Part shown: positions 40,854-49,333 of the stretch, one piece after another | How the letters are laid out: each line of letters begins with the position of its first letter | Numbering within the stretch: position 1 is the stretch's first letter | Source of the DNA: RGIG7450 sp045577655 | GTDB taxonomy: Bacteria > Bacillota > Clostridia > RUG12999 | Assembly (NCBI GenBank): GCA_045577655.1 | Contig: JAZNIU010000017.1 | Span: 1 to 55,878, forward strand | DNA length: 55,878 nt | Reading direction: 5' to 3' | Translations under genes and position numbers: made by a program | The notes under the pieces: generated by a model | Seen by the model: the letters and a program-made list of their open reading frames with translations, nothing else | What the model was told of the DNA's origin: nothing | The model's database searches: none

Positions 40854-43217
40854 TTATTTTAGTTCAACAATGGTTACACCCGTGTCTCCTTCGCCATAAG
40901 AGCCAAGCCTGAAATTTTTGACAAATTTGTTGTTCCTGAGATATTCGTGAACAGCCGCACGCAGAGCGCCGGTACCCTTACCGTGAATAAGAGAAACTTG
41001 TTTGAGAGAGGCAAGTAAACAGTCGTCAATAAATTTGTCTGTTTCCATAATGGCTTCGTGTGCCATAAATCCGCGCAGGTCAAGCTCGGTGTTGATTTTT
41101 AAGCTTTTTGAAGACAGGGAAGAACGTGTTTTTATAATTTTCTCTCCCTCTTTGTCGTATTTCTTTTCCTGTGCAGGCATAACATCCGAAACATTTGTTT
41201 TAACCTTTATAATACCTACCTGAACACTGAATTCGCCGTTGGAATTTGGAAGTGATATTACATCTCCCGTCTCATCAAGCGACAGAATTTTAACTTTCAT
41301 ACCAAGACGGATATCTTCTGCTTTTGTATTAGATTTAACCTTTTTAGCAGCAAGCTTTTTGTCAAAATTATCACTCTTGTCTTTCATTTTGTGTTGAAGC
41401 TTTTCCATCTCGGCAAGATGATTTTTGCCGGAAAGCTGAAGTTTTCGGAACTCTTTCAAAATGCTGCTTGTTTCTTCCTTTGCATTCTCAACTATGTTTC
41501 TTGCCTTTATTCTTGCATCTTCAAGTATTTTATTTTTCTTTTCGTCAATTTTGCGTTTTTCTGCCTCAATTTCCTGACGAATTTTTTCTGCCTCGCGAAG
41601 CAACTTATCTGCTTCAGAATTCCTAGCACCCAGTTCATCACGTTTTGTTTCAAGCTCTGTCACAATATCTTCAAACTTTACCGAATCGGATGAAATTCTT
41701 TTTTCGGCACCTGAAATTATATATTCTGAAAGACCAAGACGTTTAGAGATGGCAAAAGCATTACTTTTGCCGGGGATTCCGATAAGTAGACGATAGGTTG
41801 GTTTTAGCGTTGAAACATCAAATTCACAGGAGGCATTTTCAACTCTGTCCGTTGAAAGAGCATACATTTTAAGTTCGCTATAGTGTGTTGTTGCAACAGT
41901 TTTTGCACCGAATTTTTTAACAGTTTCAAGAATCTCAATTGCAAGAGCGGCACCTTCTACCGGGTCTGTTCCGGCGCCAAGCTCGTCAAACAAAACAAGG
42001 GAGTTTGGCATAACATTTTTAAGAATATCCACAATGTTGACCATGTGAGAGGAGAAAGTGCTGAGGCTCTGTTCAATGCTCTGTTCATCTCCGATGTCTG
42101 CAAAAATATTTTCAAAAACAGGCATATGTGTACCGATTTCTGCCGGAATGTGAAAACCTGATTGACACATGATGGACAAAAGTCCTACTGTTTTAAGCGA
42201 GACGGTTTTACCGCCCGTGTTCGGACCGGTTACAACAAGGGTGTCAAAATCTTTTCCGAGAGTTACATCAATCGGAACAACCTGTTTTGTTGCTATAAGA
42301 GGATGCCTTGCCTGAACAAGACATAAAATCCCTTCCTGGTTCAGTTCTGGACAGATGCATTTCATTTTATTTGAATAGGAAGCTTTTGCAAACAAAACAT
42401 CAAGGCGGACTATAACATCATAGTTAATTATAATATTTTCGCCAAATTCTGCTACTTTAGAAGAGAAATCAGCTAAAATACGTTCAATTTCCCGTTCCTC
42501 TTCGATGGATATATCTTTAAGTTCATTATTAATCTGAACAATCGCAGCAGGTTCAATAAACACAGTTGCTCCGGTTGCGGAAGAGTCGTGAAGTAAACCG
42601 GGTACATTACTTCTATTTTCGTTTTTAACTGGCAAAACATATCTGTCGCCGCGCATTGTGACAATAGGTTCCTGCAAATATTTTGACACAGAAGGGGAGT
42701 GTATCATTGAATTTAAGGTATCTTTTATTTTATTGTTTAATGTGTTCTTTTTTCTTCTTAAAGCAGCAAGCTGCGGACTTGCACTATCTGCAACAAGCTC
42801 TTCGCTTATAAAAGAAGAAGTGATTTCAGATGAAAGTTTTTTGTTTACCATAATCGCAGAAGCTATTGCAGACAAAATGGGAAGCTTGTCTGTTTTTGAA
42901 ATAAAAGCTAAAAGCTGTGATGATACTCTAAGGACTGCACCAATGTTCATAAGTTCTTTAATGGAAAGAATTCCTTCCATCTGAGCCCGTTTAACCGAAG
43001 CGTACACAGGATGTACCGGCGCAATGGGGGGATGAGCATACATAGCAAGCATAGATGAAGCCTGAGATGTTTCTTCCTGCATTGTTTTAACTTCTTCAAA
43101 GTCGGAAGATGGAACCAATGAAAGTATAATCTCTTTTGACTGAGCGCAGGCAGCATAATCGCTCGCTGCACTTAGTATTTTATTAAATTCAAGCACTTTT
43201 AAAACTTTCTTGTTCAT
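40854..43217 (-). CDS. mutS2: endonuclease MutS2
   Basis: About 787 residues. MutS-like ATPase with Walker A GPNTGGKTVSLKT near residue 330 and the signature LFDELGAGTDPVEGAAL, a long charged coiled coil, and a C-terminal Smr nuclease domain (LDLRGFMAHEAIMETDKFI, VSLIHGKGTGALR). Acts on recombination intermediates or collided ribosomes, not mismatch repair. ATG with first base at 43217 follows GGAGAA; the ATG at 43229 is that ribosome site itself. Confidence 0.95.
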   Translation of the reverse strand: MNKKVLKVLEFNKILSAASDYAACAQSKEIILSLVPSSDFEEVKTMQEETSQASSMLAMYAHPPIAPVHPVYASVKRAQMEGILSIKELMNIGAVLRVSSQLLAFISKTDKLPILSAIASAIMVNKKLSSEITSSFISEELVADSASPQLAALRRKKNTLNNKIKDTLNSMIHSPSVSKYLQEPIVTMRGDRYVLPVKNENRSNVPGLLHDSSATGATVFIEPAAIVQINNELKDISIEEEREIERILADFSSKVAEFGENIIINYDVIVRLDVLFAKASYSNKMKCICPELNQEGILCLVQARHPLIATKQVVPIDVTLGKDFDTLVVTGPNTGGKTVSLKTVGLLSIMCQSGFHIPAEIGTHMPVFENIFADIGDEQSIEQSLSTFSSHMVNIVDILKNVMPNSLVLFDELGAGTDPVEGAALAIEILETVKKFGAKTVATTHYSELKMYALSTDRVENASCEFDVSTLKPTYRLLIGIPGKSNAFAISKRLGLSEYIISGAEKRISSDSVKFEDIVTELETKRDELGARNSEADKLLREAEKIRQEIEAEKRKIDEKKNKILEDARIKARNIVENAKEETSSILKEFRKLQLSGKNHLAEMEKLQHKMKDKSDNFDKKLAAKKVKSNTKAEDIRLGMKVKILSLDETGDVISLPNSNGEFSVQVGIIKVKTNVSDVMPAQEKKYDKEGEKIIKTRSSLSSKSLKINTELDLRGFMAHEAIMETDKFIDDCLLASLKQVSLIHGKGTGALRAAVHEYLRNNKFVKNFRLGSYGEGDTGVTIVELK

Positions 43218-43240
43218 AAAGTTCTCCATTCAGTTAGCAC

Positions 43241-43267
43241 AAAATCCCCGAAAGCACGCTTTCGGGG
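43241..43267 (-). terminator. terminator after degV
   Basis: CCCCGAAAG (43246-43254) pairs with CTTTCGGGG (43259-43267), loop CACG; on the minus strand an ATTTT tract follows. Confidence 0.75.
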
Positions 43268-43274
43268 GGGTGTT

Positions 43275-44138
43275 TTAAGGTTTGGTATAATATAAAACGC
43301 CGGTAAGTCCAGGGCCGGTATTTAAAAGAATTGTCGGACCGATTTTTGCAAGAGGAGCATTTTCAATTCCAAAGGTTTCGCTTAGTGCCTTTTTCATTTC
43401 ATCGTTCTTTTGCTGGTCGCCGCCGTCGATGATATATAATGGCAACCCTTTTTCAAAACCTGTATTTTTCAAGAGCTCCATAATGCGCGGTACAACTTTT
43501 TTGCTGCCGCGGACCTTTTCAAGAGAATTTATAACACCGTCGTCAACTGTTAAAATTGGTTTGATGTTAAGGATTTCTCCAATTGCTGCAACGGCAGGTT
43601 TAATTCTTCCGCCTTTTTTCAAAAACTTGAGTGTATCGGTAACAAAAAAGGCATTACCGGAAGACAAAATTTCGTTTATTCTGTTTAATATTTCTTCTTT
43701 CGATGAGCCTGATTCTGCCATCTGGGCAGCTTCTATAACAGCTCTACCGTAAACATAGGTATATATTTTCGAGTCGATGATTTCAATGTCACAGTCGCCC
43801 TCGTCAAGCAAATACTGTTTTGCAAGATTTGCGGTCTGGAAAGTTCCGCTACCTGATGAAGAAATAGTAAAACAAATGATTTTATATCCATCGTTTGTCC
43901 ATTTTTTAAAACGCTCTATAAAAGTATCAAGACTGGCTTGTGCAGTCGAAAACTTCGTATTATCATCACATGTTTTTAAAATTTCGCAAAACTGTTCAGC
44001 CGTCATTTCATAATAGTCTTTATATGTTTTATCATCTACAGTGATAAGCACAGGGATGATGTCTATATCATATTTATCAACAAGTTCTTTCGGAATATCT
44101 GAGCTGCTGTCTGAAATAATTTTAAATTTATCCGCCAT
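43275..44138 (-). CDS. DegV-family fatty-acid-binding protein
   Basis: 287 residues with the DegV pattern: IISDSSSDIPKELVDKYDI at the start, FSTAQASLDTF, TISSSGSGTFQTANLAK and a C-terminal GPTILLNTGPG segment. Family members bind fatty acids and, as FakB, present them to the kinase FakA; several paralogues per genome are usual. Ribosome site TGGAGG. Own consensus promoter upstream. Confidence 0.93.
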   Translation of the reverse strand: MADKFKIISDSSSDIPKELVDKYDIDIIPVLITVDDKTYKDYYEMTAEQFCEILKTCDDNTKFSTAQASLDTFIERFKKWTNDGYKIICFTISSSGSGTFQTANLAKQYLLDEGDCDIEIIDSKIYTYVYGRAVIEAAQMAESGSSKEEILNRINEILSSGNAFFVTDTLKFLKKGGRIKPAVAAIGEILNIKPILTVDDGVINSLEKVRGSKKVVPRIMELLKNTGFEKGLPLYIIDGGDQQKNDEMKKALSETFGIENAPLAKIGPTILLNTGPGLTGVLYYTKP

Positions 44139-44170
44139 GCGTTATTCCTCCAAAAAAATATATCATATAT

Positions 44171-44199
44171 ATTATATTTATAAAATGATATATTGTCAA
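44171..44199 (-). promoter_or_regulatory. consensus promoter of degV with inverted repeat at the -35
   Basis: On the minus strand TTGACA (44199-44194), 17-nt spacer, TATAAT (44176-44171). TTGTC (44193-44197) and GACAA (44202-44206) form an inverted repeat that covers the -35 box. Confidence 0.85.
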
Positions 44200-44219
44200 G
44201 AGACAACGTTTGTTATTAT

Positions 44220-44864
44220 TTATTCAGCAGAAACATTGTTTTCTTTGCAATTTATTAACTCAATTTTAGAAATGGAAATTTCAAACGCTGTTTTAGTTAC
44301 AATTTCTTCTTCGCTGAGCTTTTTCTGATATTCTCTGCTTTGAATCCTTCCGGAAATTTCAATGTTGTCGCCGACCGAAAGGGTAGAAGCATACTTTGCA
44401 TTTCTGCCCCAGGCAATGCAGGGAATATAATCGGATTTTCCGTATGCACGGTTAGTTGCAAGAATTATATCTGCGATTTCTCTGCCGAAAGGAGTGGTTC
44501 TGTATATTACAGGCTTACATATGTATCCATTTAGAAAAATTGAGTTTGCGTCTGTTTCAAGTGCAGACTCGTCAATATTAACTAAATCCTGCGCAAAAAG
44601 AGTAAGAATAAGCTTATTTCCGATTCCCGAATAGTTGTTATATGAACGGTACTGTCCTGTTGCCTGAACATATGAACCTTTTGATGTGTTTGCAAAATTC
44701 AAAAGCTTTTCTGACAGTGTGACGTTTATTATATCACAGCTTCCGCTAAGCCTTTTTACTTTAATGGGAAAAACATAAAAGGTTTCGTCAAGCAGGCTAT
44801 GGCTGATTTTTGGGTCTTCTGTAATTTCTCCCCTAAGCATTGCATAGTTATTTGTTGTTTCCAA
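44220..44864 (-). CDS. single-stranded-DNA-binding-like protein with two OB folds
   Basis: 214 residues in two similar halves, each like an OB fold: the first opens NYAMLRGEITEDPKIS, the second (from about residue 106) SIFLNGYICKPVIYRTTPFG, then YIPCIAWGRNAKYAS and ISGRIQSREYQKK, which are SSB-like. There is no acidic SSB tail (the C-terminus is NNVSAE). It resembles an SSB variant seen in Clostridia; a role beside the main SSB is inferred. TTG start with AAGGAA upstream. Confidence 0.75.
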   Translation of the reverse strand: METTNNYAMLRGEITEDPKISHSLLDETFYVFPIKVKRLSGSCDIINVTLSEKLLNFANTSKGSYVQATGQYRSYNNYSGIGNKLILTLFAQDLVNIDESALETDANSIFLNGYICKPVIYRTTPFGREIADIILATNRAYGKSDYIPCIAWGRNAKYASTLSVGDNIEISGRIQSREYQKKLSEEEIVTKTAFEISISKIELINCKENNVSAE

Positions 44865-44886
44865 TCAAATCATTCCTTCCTGTGTT

Positions 44887-45342
44887 TTATAATTTAATTT
44901 TATTTAGCAGTTTCAAAGGTACGTCGCACAAAAGTGCAACAGAAAGTAAAATTGATGCCGTTACTGTGTCTAACATAAGTCCATCAATTTCAAACGGAAT
45001 CTCAAGTGGAGGAATTTTTTTGCCGCCAAGTGTAAAAAGTGACCGCTGCAGGCAAAATACACCTCCATTTTCGGATATACTGGACAGAGTAACGGTGTCT
45101 TTTGTTGATAAACCACAAGTAATTATTTTGCAGTTTTTATCTTTTGTTTTAAAAAGATTTCCTTTGTTTTCGGATGAAACAACTGCAAATTTACATTCTG
45201 GGAATTTGTTTCTGTTTCCCATAACAGAAATATCTGCATAAGAAATGTCAAAATTGTCCTGAATATCTGCAGTAACGTTAACAGACGCTAAAAATTGTTC
45301 CAGTAGTTTTTTAAGATTTTTGTCGCAAAGTATTTTACACAT
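44887..45342 (-). CDS. conserved-looking protein of unknown function
   Basis: 151 residues. ATG with first base at 45342 follows AAGGAGAAT, which lies inside the end of the deacetylase gene; the genes are one base apart. The most conserved-looking part is CGLSTKDTVTLSSISENGG, then a C-terminal hydrophobic helix (TASILLSVALLCDV). No signal peptide. I do not recognise a characterised family. Confidence 0.7.
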   Translation of the reverse strand: MCKILCDKNLKKLLEQFLASVNVTADIQDNFDISYADISVMGNRNKFPECKFAVVSSENKGNLFKTKDKNCKIITCGLSTKDTVTLSSISENGGVFCLQRSLFTLGGKKIPPLEIPFEIDGLMLDTVTASILLSVALLCDVPLKLLNKIKL

Positions 45343-45343
45343 T

Positions 45344-46129
45344 CTATTCTCCTTGTTTAGAGCTGTTTGCGGGGATTTGTTTTCCTGCGTTATCAATGGT
45401 ATAATTTTCTGTATAAATAAGTTCTGAAACGGGCACAAAATTAAATCCTTTTTCCTTCAGCATTGGAAGAAGTTTTTCTAATGCCGCCGGAGTATTTTTT
45501 GCTCCGTTATGGAAAAGCAAAATTGAACCGTTTTTTGTTTTAGATAACACTCTTGAACATATTTCGTCCACCGACAAATCTTTCCAATCCAAACTATCAA
45601 CGTTCCATTGGATAACCTTGTAACCATTCTTGTTTGCGGTCTTTATAACCTCGTCCGTATATTCACCATATGGCGCACGGAATAATTTTTTACTAGTACC
45701 GGTGATGTCAGAAATTTTATTTTCGCAATCTGAAATTTCTTTCATAATTTGCTCCTCGCTTAACCCGGTAAGATGTGCATGGGTGTCCGAGTGATTGAGA
45801 ATTTCATGGCCTGCATCACTGAATTTTTTAACAGATGCGGGGAATTTGTTTATAAAGCCTCCTACCATAAAGAAACTTGATTTTGCTTGATTTTTATCAA
45901 GAATTGAAATAAGCTGGTCGGTGTCTTCGTCGCCCCAGGCGGCATCAAATGTGAGGGCAATTTTAGGTTCCTCTGTTTCTACACAATATATTGGCAATGT
46001 TTCTTCATAGGAAGCTGTTGTGAAAACGGCATTTCCAAACCCGTTTCCAACAACAAAAATCCCAACAAGTGCAAGAAATATGGTGGAATATAGAATCAGA
46101 GAATTTTTTGTTATAACAAATACTTTCAA
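45344..46129 (-). CDS. polysaccharide deacetylase (CE4), PdaB-like
   Basis: 261 residues with an N-terminal membrane segment (about 9-28) and a NodB domain: TFDAAWGDEDT (a TFDDGP variant), ILNHSDTHAHL with metal His, RAPYGEY, IQWNVDSLDW and LLFHNG. Such enzymes deacetylate peptidoglycan or other polysaccharides outside the cell; PdaB is needed for spore cortex. The TFDAAWG form is typical of the PdaB side of the family. TTG start after GGAGGAAAC. Confidence 0.88.
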   Translation of the reverse strand: MKVFVITKNSLILYSTIFLALVGIFVVGNGFGNAVFTTASYEETLPIYCVETEEPKIALTFDAAWGDEDTDQLISILDKNQAKSSFFMVGGFINKFPASVKKFSDAGHEILNHSDTHAHLTGLSEEQIMKEISDCENKISDITGTSKKLFRAPYGEYTDEVIKTANKNGYKVIQWNVDSLDWKDLSVDEICSRVLSKTKNGSILLFHNGAKNTPAALEKLLPMLKEKGFNFVPVSELIYTENYTIDNAGKQIPANSSKQGE

Positions 46130-46167
46130 AATGTTTCCTCCTTAAATTTTGGAATAACAATATATAT

Positions 46168-46827
46168 TTATTCACGGAGGTGGCGAGTAATACATATTTT
46201 TATTATTACGTCGTCTAAACATTTTTCAGTTAATAACAGTGCAGTGTTTAAAAGACTTTGTGAATCTATCTTGATAGGGAAAAAGGAATCTTTTATTTCA
46301 TATTCACATAAATAAACATTATCCACGGGAAGAGACCTGCTCAGGTCAATTAAAAATACATTTTTACTCAATGCGGGCAAAAATCCATCCCAATAAAGCA
46401 CAAGCCCCTCATGAACTCTTGAAACTACAGGAATTGCAATGCCGCATTTTTTCAGAAAATAGTCCGTAGTGTCATGTGCATCTTCCGACCGGGCAAGAGA
46501 AACAGAGTATCCATTTGTAAATAACTCCAAAAACAAATCGATTTTTGAAAAATTTTTTTCAAAACAAAAGACAATGTTTTGGTTTCTAACAATTGATTTT
46601 TCTTTAATAAACTTGGAAATGATTTTTAAAATAATACCTTTATCAGGGAAAGTGGCTGTTTCGTCAATAGATATAATAGAATTTTTTCGGGATATTTTAT
46701 TTATTTTTTTGTTACTCATATCCGACGGAAACACAAAAAAATGATTATTATTTTTGAAATTAAAAATATCCGGTTTTTTTATAATTCTGTTATTTTTTTT
46801 GCTTTTATCAATATATCCAAAATTCAT
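46168..46827 (-). CDS. protein of unknown function
   Basis: 219 residues, Lys/Asn-rich N-terminal third, then alternating hydrophobic strands (IVFCFEKNFSKIDLFLEL, KCGIAIPVVSRVHEGLVLYW) that suggest an alpha/beta fold. No signal peptide, no recognisable motif. Ribosome site GGCGGTG. It is the first gene on the minus strand of this block and precedes the deacetylase by 38 nt. Confidence 0.6.
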   Translation of the reverse strand: MNFGYIDKSKKNNRIIKKPDIFNFKNNNHFFVFPSDMSNKKINKISRKNSIISIDETATFPDKGIILKIISKFIKEKSIVRNQNIVFCFEKNFSKIDLFLELFTNGYSVSLARSEDAHDTTDYFLKKCGIAIPVVSRVHEGLVLYWDGFLPALSKNVFLIDLSRSLPVDNVYLCEYEIKDSFFPIKIDSQSLLNTALLLTEKCLDDVIIKICITRHLRE

Positions 46828-46872
46828 TTATTCACCGCCAAAATAAGAAAAAGAAAAAAATTTAAATTACCC

Positions 46873-46902
46873 TTGCATTTTAAGTATCTGTTGATGTATA
46901 AT
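46873..46902 (+). promoter_or_regulatory. promoter of the DUF1858 gene
   Basis: TTGCAT (46873-46878), 18-nt spacer, TATAAT (46897-46902). Confidence 0.6.
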
Positions 46903-46958
46903 ATATAGTATGACATTTTTATATTTATATTCGTTTTTGAAAGGATTTGGTGATTATT

Positions 46959-47162
46959 ATGGCAAAAATTACAAAAGACACAATTATTGCAGATGTTCTT
47001 AAAATTAGCACAGAAACAGCTCCCTTCTTTTTTGAGATAGGAATGCACTGCCTCGGTTGTCCTTCGGCAAGCGGTGAAACAATCGCACAGGCTTGTGCAG
47101 TTCATGGTGTTGATGCAGATGAACTCATAAACAAATTAAACAATTTTTTAGCTGATAAATAA
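46959..47162 (+). CDS. DUF1858 domain protein
   Basis: 67 residues, the full length of the domain: TIIADVLKISTETAPFFFEIG, then CLGCPSASGETIAQAC with the conserved Cys pair. The domain also forms the N-terminus of ScdA/RIC-type iron-repair proteins and is often near hybrid-cluster or ferredoxin genes. A redox or metal role is inferred. ATG at 46959 follows AAAGGA. Confidence 0.9.
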   Translation: MAKITKDTIIADVLKISTETAPFFFEIGMHCLGCPSASGETIAQACAVHGVDADELINKLNNFLADK

Positions 47163-47200
47163 ATTTTTATATTATTATCGGATATTTGAGGTAAAGTTTA

Positions 47201-48415
47201 ATGAACAATAAGCGCAGCGTTGTTTTTTCAGTTATAATTACATTTATTCTTACAGTAACGATTACTCTGGGCGGCGTGTATGTTTACCAGTCGGGCGCAC
47301 TTTTGAAGTATGGAATTCCAATGCCTGACGGAACCGCCAGCACTATACGTGCAGCAGAAGAGATAATTGATACAATGTATTATGAGGAAGTGGACAAAAC
47401 TACATTGTATAACGGCGCTGTTAAAGGTATGCTTGAAGCTATCGGTGACGAATATACATGGTATGTTGACGAAGATTCCTATGAAAATCTTTCTGTTGAT
47501 ATGAGCGGAGAGTATACCGGCATCGGTGTTACTGTCACCATTGACGCCGCAGACAGACTTATAACTGTTATTTCTCCCATTGAAGATACTCCTGCGTACA
47601 AATTCGGAATTAAACCGGGCGACAAAATTTTGTCTATAGATTCAGTTGTTGTTTCTCAAGATAATTATCAGGAAGCAATCAATATTATGCGCGGAAGCGT
47701 TGAAGATGTCGGCAAAAATGTTGAGCTTGTTATTAAAAGAGCTGAAACCGGACTTACAGAAAAAATTTCGCTTGTTCGCGAAAGAATTGTTCTTAAAACT
47801 GTTAAACACAAAAAATTGCCCTCAAACATTGGTTATATCAGAATAACAAGTTTTGACGAAAAAACTCATAACGAGTTTAAAACTGCTTTAGACGCGCTTT
47901 CCTACACTTCATTGGACGGACTTGTTATTGACCTCAGAAATAATGGCGGCGGAACACTCACATCAATGCAGGAAATTGCAGATATATTGTTGCCGGAAGG
48001 AATTATTACTTATTTTGAATATAAAGACGGAAGAAAACAATATTTCAGGTCTACAGAGGGTCATATTGACATTCCTTTGTCAATTATAATAAATGGCTCA
48101 TCGGCAAGTGCTTCAGAAGCTTTGTCCGGTGCAGTCAGAGACCACGGCAGAGGCACTCTTGTGGGTGAAAAATCTTTTGGAAAAGGAATAGCACAATCTG
48201 TATTTCCTTTTGCAAAGACCGACAAGGGAATGACCGCAATTTATTTAACCACTGCAAAATATTACACGCCGGCAGGCGAATGCATCCATAAAATCGGAAT
48301 TACTCCAGATATAGTTGTTTCTCTCCCTGAAGAGTTTAAAAATGCAAATATAGACGAACTTACACTTGAACAGGATACACAGCTCAAGGCTGCCTGGGAA
48401 AACCTGTTAAAATAA
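47201..48415 (+). CDS. ctpA: C-terminal processing serine protease (S41, CtpA type)
   Basis: 404 residues: N-terminal membrane anchor (about 6-28), PDZ domain (about 95-180, with GIGVTVTIDA and KPGDKILSIDSV), and the S41 catalytic core with IRITSFDEKT, LVIDLRNNGGG, INGSSASASEALSGA (nucleophilic Ser) and GEKSFGKGIAQ (catalytic Lys). An extracytoplasmic protease; in spore formers relatives activate signalling proteases. Ribosome site GAGGTAAAG. Confidence 0.94.
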   Translation: MNNKRSVVFSVIITFILTVTITLGGVYVYQSGALLKYGIPMPDGTASTIRAAEEIIDTMYYEEVDKTTLYNGAVKGMLEAIGDEYTWYVDEDSYENLSVDMSGEYTGIGVTVTIDAADRLITVISPIEDTPAYKFGIKPGDKILSIDSVVVSQDNYQEAINIMRGSVEDVGKNVELVIKRAETGLTEKISLVRERIVLKTVKHKKLPSNIGYIRITSFDEKTHNEFKTALDALSYTSLDGLVIDLRNNGGGTLTSMQEIADILLPEGIITYFEYKDGRKQYFRSTEGHIDIPLSIIINGSSASASEALSGAVRDHGRGTLVGEKSFGKGIAQSVFPFAKTDKGMTAIYLTTAKYYTPAGECIHKIGITPDIVVSLPEEFKNANIDELTLEQDTQLKAAWENLLK

Positions 48416-48489
48416 TTTTGTTTATTTTGGGAAATATAACTTATATCTTCTCGTTTGGATGTTAATGGCGAAAGGAAAGGTATATTTCT

Positions 48490-49332
48490 ATGTTTAAAAT
48501 AGTGCGAAAAGTTGTTTTAAATCCAAGTGTAACAAGAATGGATATCTATGCCCCGAGAATAGCAAAGAAAGCTAAACCGGGGCAATTTATCATACTCAGG
48601 GTTAATGAATATGGGGAAAGAATACCACTAACCGTTGCTGATACCGATAAAACAGCAGGTACCGTTACAATCATTTTTCAAATTGTTGGCAAAACAACTT
48701 CTGTTTTAAATAAACTTGAAGAAGGGGACAGTATACTTGACTTTGTTGGTCCGCTTGGAGTTGCTTCTCATCTTGACGGCTACAAAAAAGTTGCTGTTAT
48801 AGGCGGCGGCCTTGGTACTGCGATTGCATATCCGCAGACAAAAGCTCTCCATCAACTTGGCAGCGAAGTTCATGCTATTTCAGGTTTCAGAAATACCGAA
48901 CTTATAATCCTTGAAGAGGAGCTTAATGCAGTTGCGGATAAAACTGTTATTATGACAGATGACGGTTCTAACGGAAACAAAGGTTTTGTTACTGATGCTC
49001 TGAAAACTCTTATTGAAGAGGGAAATAAATATGACCTTGTCATTGCAATCGGTCCGCTTGTTATGATGCGGGCTGTTTGTAATTTAACAAAAGAATACGG
49101 AATAAAAACAATAATAAGCATGAACCCTATAATGATAGACGGAACAGGTATGTGTGGCGTTTGCCGTGTTACTGTTGGCGGAGAAACAAAGTTTGCCTGT
49201 GTTGATGGTCCTGATTTTGACGGTCACCAGGTTGATTTTGATGAAGCTATCAGAAGGAGCCGTATTTACGCCGACCAGGAAAAACTTTCTAGAGATGAAG
49301 ATTGCAACCTTATGAAAAAGGAGGTTGAATAA
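48490..49332 (+). CDS. nfnA: NfnA-type ferredoxin-NADP oxidoreductase, FAD/[2Fe-2S] subunit
   Basis: 280 residues, dihydroorotate-dehydrogenase-electron-transfer (PyrK) fold: FAD site GERIPLTVAD, NAD(P) site VIGGGLGTAIAYPQTKAL, and the iron-sulfur site GTGMCGVCRVT with FACVDGPDFDGHQVDF. Followed two bases later by a GltD-like partner, which together make electron-bifurcating NADH-dependent reduced ferredoxin:NADP reductase (NfnAB). That pairing is inferred from order and motifs. Confidence 0.88.
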   Translation: MFKIVRKVVLNPSVTRMDIYAPRIAKKAKPGQFIILRVNEYGERIPLTVADTDKTAGTVTIIFQIVGKTTSVLNKLEEGDSILDFVGPLGVASHLDGYKKVAVIGGGLGTAIAYPQTKALHQLGSEVHAISGFRNTELIILEEELNAVADKTVIMTDDGSNGNKGFVTDALKTLIEEGNKYDLVIAIGPLVMMRAVCNLTKEYGIKTIISMNPIMIDGTGMCGVCRVTVGGETKFACVDGPDFDGHQVDFDEAIRRSRIYADQEKLSRDEDCNLMKKEVE

Positions 49333-49333
49333 T

